Origin: RGIG3009 sp045578425
GTDB taxonomy: Bacteria > Bacillota > Clostridia > Oscillospirales > Acutalibacteraceae
Direction: 5' to 3'
Length of the DNA stretch: 64,000 nucleotides
NCBI GenBank assembly: GCA_045578425.1
Contig: JAZNKF010000065.1
Coordinates: forward strand, 1-64,000
Within the stretch, counting starts at the first letter, position 1. Each line of letters starts with the position of its first letter. A program made the position numbers and the translations under genes. Positions 59,939 to 64,000 of this stretch are shown here, one piece after another. The notes beneath the pieces were generated by a model. That model searched no databases and was not told the DNA's origin. It saw nothing but the letters and a program-made list of their open reading frames with translations.

Positions 59939-60891
59939 AGGGTTTCTCCTTTACGTTTTCCGAAAATTGCCAACCAAATATCGCACAGCAGGGATGTTTT
60001 ACAAAGATATTCGCCGGCATCGTTTTTATAAAGCCTAAGAACTTTCTTGAGGCTTTTACTGCGCAAAGCATCATCCCGTTGTTTAAGCAGCACCAACCGC
60101 TCCCTAATCTGCTGTCTGCTCTCTTCGCGCAAAAGCAGTTTTGAGTCCAAGATATCTTTCCACAACCGTTCGGAAACCGCAATTTCTTTCAGCTTTTTGG
60201 ACAAATTCAGCAATTTAGCAATCCGATGTTCTTCCCGAGCAGTGTTGTTTTCGTGACGGCGATGATAGGCCCCTACATACTGATATTCGTAAAAACGTCC
60301 ACCATCAGCGGCACAATGGGACAGTACTCGGTCGTGAGCGATTGTCAAATTCTTTGTTATCGGGTACAGAGTTTGCAAGTAAGTCGTTCGAACACACATC
60401 AGCATGCCCAACCAGTAAAAACCGCGGAGCAGCTCTCGATGGCTCACAGACCGAATCTCGAAAGTTTCTTTTTTCTTACGGGCTAAAAGACTGTGCATTA
60501 CACGGTCTTCCCCATCAATAATCTCAAATTTGCAGCAAAGTAAATCGATGTGAGGATTTTGTTCCATAACAGCAGTCATTTTTTCAATTTTATCCTGCTT
60601 CCAGATGTCATCCTGGTCACACAAAAAAATCAAATCTGCCTGACATAAGGACATAGCCTTAAAGAAATTTTTGGCATAGCCCAAATTGTTTTCGTTAACT
60701 ACCAAAGTCCATTTATCTGTCAGATTGTGTTTTTTGATATACTCTCTGACCACAGCAACGGTATTGTCGGTGGAGCCGTCATCACACAGCACCACCTGAT
60801 TTGGCACTGTGGTCTGGTTACGGATAGACTCCAACTGTTTATGTAAAAAACGCTCACCGTTATATAACGCTATCGCAACTGCCGTTGTCAT
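59935..60891 (-). CDS. Glycosyltransferase family 2
   Basis: This 318-residue GT-A enzyme starts VAIALYNGERFLHKQLESI and has VLCDDGSTDNT and FLCDQDDIW (metal-binding DxD-like). It resembles rhamnosyltransferase-type GT2 proteins, a fit with the rhamnose genes. The C-terminus is basic and non-membrane. The ATG follows GGGAGG. Confidence 0.87.
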   Translation of the reverse strand: MTTAVAIALYNGERFLHKQLESIRNQTTVPNQVVLCDDGSTDNTVAVVREYIKKHNLTDKWTLVVNENNLGYAKNFFKAMSLCQADLIFLCDQDDIWKQDKIEKMTAVMEQNPHIDLLCCKFEIIDGEDRVMHSLLARKKKETFEIRSVSHRELLRGFYWLGMLMCVRTTYLQTLYPITKNLTIAHDRVLSHCAADGGRFYEYQYVGAYHRRHENNTAREEHRIAKLLNLSKKLKEIAVSERLWKDILDSKLLLREESRQQIRERLVLLKQRDDALRSKSLKKVLRLYKNDAGEYLCKTSLLCDIWLAIFGKRKGETL

Positions 60892-60920
60892 AAAATGGAC
60901 CTCCCGAAGGCTATGGTAGA

Positions 60921-61892
60921 TTATTTTGTGGTCATTCGTACGATGTGATAAAACAGACGCTTAGAAACAATGTATATATAGGCGGCCAACTTTTGGAGTT
61001 TTTGCAAATTTCCAAACTGTGCCTTTTCTTTTCCCAGCGGTACCATCCGACACAGTTTTTCAAACTGTTTATAGGGCATCTGAACCGCCGCTTTGCGCAG
61101 AGTGGCCAGATAATACCGTGCACGTCCCATAGTCAGGAACACCCGAGAGCCCTCGTTATCGAGGGAACGGACAGTTTCTTCCATTCGATGAAACCCGTCC
61201 AAGGCAATCTGATATTTTTCTATCTTGGGTGTGTGCATTAACGAACCGGGGCGTTGGTAATATAGGTACAAACCCGCATCCAGCACAACGGTATGTTCTG
61301 CGTGCAGCAACACCTGCGTAATAAAAGGCACGTCCTCCAAATAAGTACACTGTTCATCAAACCAAAGACCCGTCTTAGTCAACCAGTCTCGATTCAAAAT
61401 CAAAGCCCATGCACCAAACCACTTAGTGTAGTATTCTCGGATGATTTTTTCCCGTGGCAACATTCGGCAACCGTAATCCGCTCCTGAAACTGCGCGAACA
61501 TCCGCTTGCGATTTCACAAGTTGATAATTGCAAACCGCTACGTTACCGTTATTTTCCGTAACAGCGCGATAGAGGAATTCCAAATAATGGTTGTCCAACC
61601 CATCATCACTGTCCATAAACACAATCCAAGGAGAACGAGAACTGCGAATACCGGTGTTTCGAGCGCCAGGTAAACCCTTGTTATCCTGGTGAACCACGGT
61701 GTAAGCAAAACTTACACCGTGCAGTTTTTCGGTAAGGAGTGGATAGGTCTCATCTGTGGAACCATCATCCACGAACACCGCACAAAAGTCTCGAAAAGTC
61801 TGCGCTTCCAGCGTTTGCAACAAACTGTCAATATACTGTTTGCTGTTATACATAGGAATTACAACGTCAATCAGCGTTTCCGTTTGTACCAT
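60921..61892 (-). CDS. Glycosyltransferase family 2
   Basis: This 323-residue GT-A enzyme has VVIPMYNSKQYIDSLL (about 10-25), VDDGSTDET and FMDSDDGLD, and a basic C-terminal tail. The first 26 bases overlap the upstream GT4 gene. AGGAG directly abuts the ATG, an unusually short gap, so an internal start is possible. Confidence 0.85.
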   Translation of the reverse strand: MVQTETLIDVVIPMYNSKQYIDSLLQTLEAQTFRDFCAVFVDDGSTDETYPLLTEKLHGVSFAYTVVHQDNKGLPGARNTGIRSSRSPWIVFMDSDDGLDNHYLEFLYRAVTENNGNVAVCNYQLVKSQADVRAVSGADYGCRMLPREKIIREYYTKWFGAWALILNRDWLTKTGLWFDEQCTYLEDVPFITQVLLHAEHTVVLDAGLYLYYQRPGSLMHTPKIEKYQIALDGFHRMEETVRSLDNEGSRVFLTMGRARYYLATLRKAAVQMPYKQFEKLCRMVPLGKEKAQFGNLQKLQKLAAYIYIVSKRLFYHIVRMTTK

Positions 61893-63018
61893 CTCCTAAC
61901 ACATCGCTTAACGTTTGGCGGAAGACTTTTTCTGTAAAGCAATTTTCGAACATTTCTTGCGCGTTATAACGCATGGCCGTGTTTTCCTGCGGGGTTTGCG
62001 ATACCACCGCTTGGGCAATTTGCGGTAAGGCATCGCGGTGGACATTAATACCGCAATTCCATTGCTCCACCAAATCCCACGTATCCACCTCAATGGTGTT
62101 TAAAATGGGAAGACCGCCTGCAAAATAATCCATGGATTTCATGGTAAGACCGACACATACCGAGTCTTTCATAATGTTCAGACCAAAATGGCATTTATCA
62201 AAAATTGCTTGTTTTTTGGCGGCATCGTAAATAGTTCCGTAATATTTCACCAACGCACCGGTGGCTTGTACCGCCCCCACAAACGCATCTTTGCTTTCGC
62301 CGCCCCCGATAATATGTAGGGTGACAGGACGTAAACGCTGTATGTGCCCAATCAGTTCGGCAATGGTGGGAATATCAATGATATTATTAATGGCACCCAA
62401 ATAGCACAAATGCAACCGTTCGGTTTGCGTGACCGAAACCGGCGTAGTAACCGTGACATGCGGGCGGCACAAATGTAACACCTTGGTTGTTTCTTCTTTA
62501 ACGAAAGGCAACAGTTTTTTGCGAAACAGGTTGCACTCCGTAAACACAAAATCCGCCACAGGCAACCCCAAATTGCGAAACCGTGCCCACACCTTGAACG
62601 GCCATTTTAACAACTGCTTTGCGCGGTTGTTGGGAAAACATTCCGGCCACATATCAAAAATATCAAAAACCAATTTGACATTCGGGTTTTCTTTTTTGTA
62701 CTTGGCAGCTTCCCTGCACAAGCTGTTAGGCGGTACTTCCACATACAATAAATCGGGTTGAATACGGCGAACTTCATCCATAACATTTTTTGCAAATTTC
62801 ATGTGCGATACAATGCGCGAAAGCGAAATGTTTTTCGCATACGGTTTGGTAGGGATTTGTGTGCAATGCGGTAAATCCACACGGAATTTCTTTTTAGCCG
62901 TGTGGTTAAAATCCGAAGTTATGTAAACGCAATCATATCCGTGGTCACGCAAAAACGTTTCCACCGGCAAAATTCGTTCTTCATAATGATGAGTGCAACT
63001 GATACAAACCGCTTTCAT
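61867..63018 (-). CDS. Glycosyltransferase family 4-type
   Basis: This 383-residue GT-B enzyme begins MKAVCISCTHHYEERILPVETF and has LCYLGAINNIIDI and MKSMDYFAGGLPILNT in the donor-binding domain. It is the first gene of the minus-strand operon. I chose the ATG at 63018; in-frame ATGs upstream have poor sites, and one at 63072 is a weaker alternative. The promoter at 63109-63137 gives an 84-base leader. Confidence 0.84.
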   Translation of the reverse strand: MKAVCISCTHHYEERILPVETFLRDHGYDCVYITSDFNHTAKKKFRVDLPHCTQIPTKPYAKNISLSRIVSHMKFAKNVMDEVRRIQPDLLYVEVPPNSLCREAAKYKKENPNVKLVFDIFDMWPECFPNNRAKQLLKWPFKVWARFRNLGLPVADFVFTECNLFRKKLLPFVKEETTKVLHLCRPHVTVTTPVSVTQTERLHLCYLGAINNIIDIPTIAELIGHIQRLRPVTLHIIGGGESKDAFVGAVQATGALVKYYGTIYDAAKKQAIFDKCHFGLNIMKDSVCVGLTMKSMDYFAGGLPILNTIEVDTWDLVEQWNCGINVHRDALPQIAQAVVSQTPQENTAMRYNAQEMFENCFTEKVFRQTLSDVLGDGTNGNAD

Positions 63019-63108
63019 ATCGTGAAAAACCTCGCTTTTTGCACATTTCCCCAAAAAGTATTCTAACAACATTCCGTTTCCAAAACTACCCAATTATACA
63101 TTCGGTTT

Positions 63109-63137
63109 ATTATAGCATATTACAACATGTTTTGCAA
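63109..63137 (-). promoter_or_regulatory. Promoter of the minus-strand polysaccharide operon
   Basis: On the minus strand TTGCAA (63132-63137) and TATAAT (63109-63114) are 17 bases apart. The palindrome at 63143-63157 lies just upstream of the -35. Confidence 0.65.
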
Positions 63138-63142
63138 TTTAA

Positions 63143-63157
63143 TTACAAAGCTGTAAC
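63143..63157. promoter_or_regulatory. Palindrome TTACAAAGCTGTAAC, right copy
   Basis: The inner TTACAaagcTGTAA is a perfect inverted repeat. Its fifteen bases are identical to the left copy at 33702-33716. It lies between the minus-strand polysaccharide operon and the divergent symporter gene. Confidence 0.5.
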
Positions 63158-63217
63158 CTACTCAGCCATAACATATTTGTTGCGTAAAAAACATAGGAAA
63201 TAAGCAGAGGTGTAAAC

Positions 63218-64000
63218 ATGAAAAAACTACTTCACATAATTGAAAGTATCAATTCTACCGTGATTTGGGGTATTCCCATGGTAACGCTCCTACTCGGCGT
63301 CGGTATGATTTTGTTGTTCGTCACCAAAGGCGCTTTGTTTCGGCATTTCGGTATTGTCGTGCGATACACGGTACGTACGTTGTTTCGAAAACACTCCTCC
63401 GTTGATGGCAGTATCACACCGTTTCAAGCGGTATGTACCGCCCTTGCTGCCACCGTCGGCACGGGAAATATTGTAGGAGTTGCGTTGGCAATTACAACGG
63501 GAGGACCGGGTGCTTTGTTTTGGATGTGGGTTTCCGCCTTGGCGGGAATGGTTATTAAATACGGTGAAGTCACCTTGTCGGTCGCCTACCGCACCAAAAA
63601 CCTCCAAGGAGAAATGGTGGGAGGTCCGATGTATTACATTGAAAACGGTTGCGGCATCAAATGGTTAGCCGTCTTGTTTGCCCTTTTCGGCACCATTGCT
63701 TCCTTCGGTATCGGATCCGGTGTGCAGGCACACGCTTTGGCAAACAGTATGCAAACCGCCTTTTTTGTTCCGCTGTGGCTATCCGGTGCAGCGGTAGCAT
63801 TATTGGCGGGATTGGTACTTGTCGGCGGTGTTTGTCGCATCGCCCATGCCACAGAGGTTTTGGTACCGATTATGTCTTTGTTATACATGGTGGGAGCTTT
63901 TATCGTGTTGATGGTAAACGCTGCCGGCATTCCGCGGGCCTTTGCTCAAATTTTCCATGCCGCGTTTACCAATACCGCTGCCACCGGCGGTTTTATGGGT
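63218..64000 (+). CDS. Sodium:alanine (AGCS) symporter, 3' end outside window
   Basis: The first 261 residues of an AGCS-family sodium:amino-acid symporter are present, with no stop before the window edge. It has several hydrophobic segments and the family signature FQAVCTALAATVGTGNIVGVA (about 69-89), followed by GGPGALFWMWVSALAGMVIKYGEV. Members take up alanine or glycine with sodium. The ATG follows AGAGGTG. It is divergent from the polysaccharide operon. Confidence 0.92.
   Translation, partial: MKKLLHIIESINSTVIWGIPMVTLLLGVGMILLFVTKGALFRHFGIVVRYTVRTLFRKHSSVDGSITPFQAVCTALAATVGTGNIVGVALAITTGGPGALFWMWVSALAGMVIKYGEVTLSVAYRTKNLQGEMVGGPMYYIENGCGIKWLAVLFALFGTIASFGIGSGVQAHALANSMQTAFFVPLWLSGAAVALLAGLVLVGGVCRIAHATEVLVPIMSLLYMVGAFIVLMVNAAGIPRAFAQIFHAAFTNTAATGGFMG

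Noticed and set aside
33600..63200. Polysaccharide locus as a mobile element
   Set aside because: No integrase, transposase, att-like direct repeats or tRNA at the edges were seen; the shared 15-base motif is palindromic and fits an operator better.

Overview
The window reads as a chromosomal segment of a low-to-medium GC, Gram-positive anaerobe of the class Clostridia (Oscillospiraceae/Ruminococcaceae-like). The evidence is a cdaA-cdaR pair, a CD1247-type acidic Cys/Asp protein, EF-P, an EF-G2-like GTPase, a SigH-like sigma factor, a SpoIIQ-like M23 protein with a forespore-type promoter candidate, a class I two-subunit fumarase, strong GGAGG ribosome binding sites, frequent TTG/GTG starts, and many tight bidirectional hairpin terminators. 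I saw no tRNA, rRNA, CRISPR array, insertion sequence or integrase.

Layout. Positions 1-2400: start of a truncated gene, a GH4 alpha-galactosidase and a divergent AraC regulator. Positions 2400-13100 (minus strand): housekeeping genes for c-di-AMP synthesis (cdaA-cdaR), a cysteine desulfurase with a small DUF3343 partner, ruvX, a CD1247-like protein, efp, an EF-G2-like GTPase, a large membrane protein that looks like a P-type ATPase stripped of its catalytic residues, and rlmB. Positions 13200-19800: a short-chain dehydrogenase, the SpoIIQ-like protein, a PlsC-like/PAP2 pair, a zinc-ribbon protein, a SigH-like sigma factor, an anion permease and a DUF975 membrane protein. Positions 19870-29100: a fumarase-GH36 operon, an XRE regulator facing an SGNH hydrolase, a DeoR regulator facing a glycerol-1-phosphate dehydrogenase/HAD phosphatase operon, a Thr-rich lipoprotein and an AraC regulator.

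Positions 29240-33520 hold the best candidate for an undescribed system. An AraC-type regulator faces a five-gene operon: two tandem paralogues of unknown function (about 80% identical by eye), an Anabaena-sensory-rhodopsin-transducer (ASRT) family protein with no rhodopsin in the window, a phosphotriesterase-family hydrolase, and an M24/creatinase-fold protein that has lost most metal ligands. A cytosolic pathway for uptake-independent turnover of some small molecule is the simplest reading, but the substrate is unknown.

Positions 33600-63110 are a roughly 29.5 kb surface polysaccharide locus made of two operons that converge on one strong bidirectional terminator at about 47180. The plus-strand half has the initiating sugar-phosphate transferase, UDP-L-FucNAc synthesis (CapE/F/G types), a polyol-phosphate module (CDP-glycerol transferase, TarI/IspD-like, SDR), an acyltransferase, a polymerase and a flippase. 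The minus-strand half has four glycosyltransferases, dTDP-L-rhamnose synthesis (RfbABCD types), a second polymerase and flippase, and a module of a VioA-like aminotransferase, two ATP-grasp ligases, a GNAT acetyltransferase and a TRAP-type permease. That module could make an acylated 4-amino-4,6-dideoxyhexose. A 15-base palindromic motif occurs at the promoter end of both halves. The window ends inside a sodium:alanine symporter gene.
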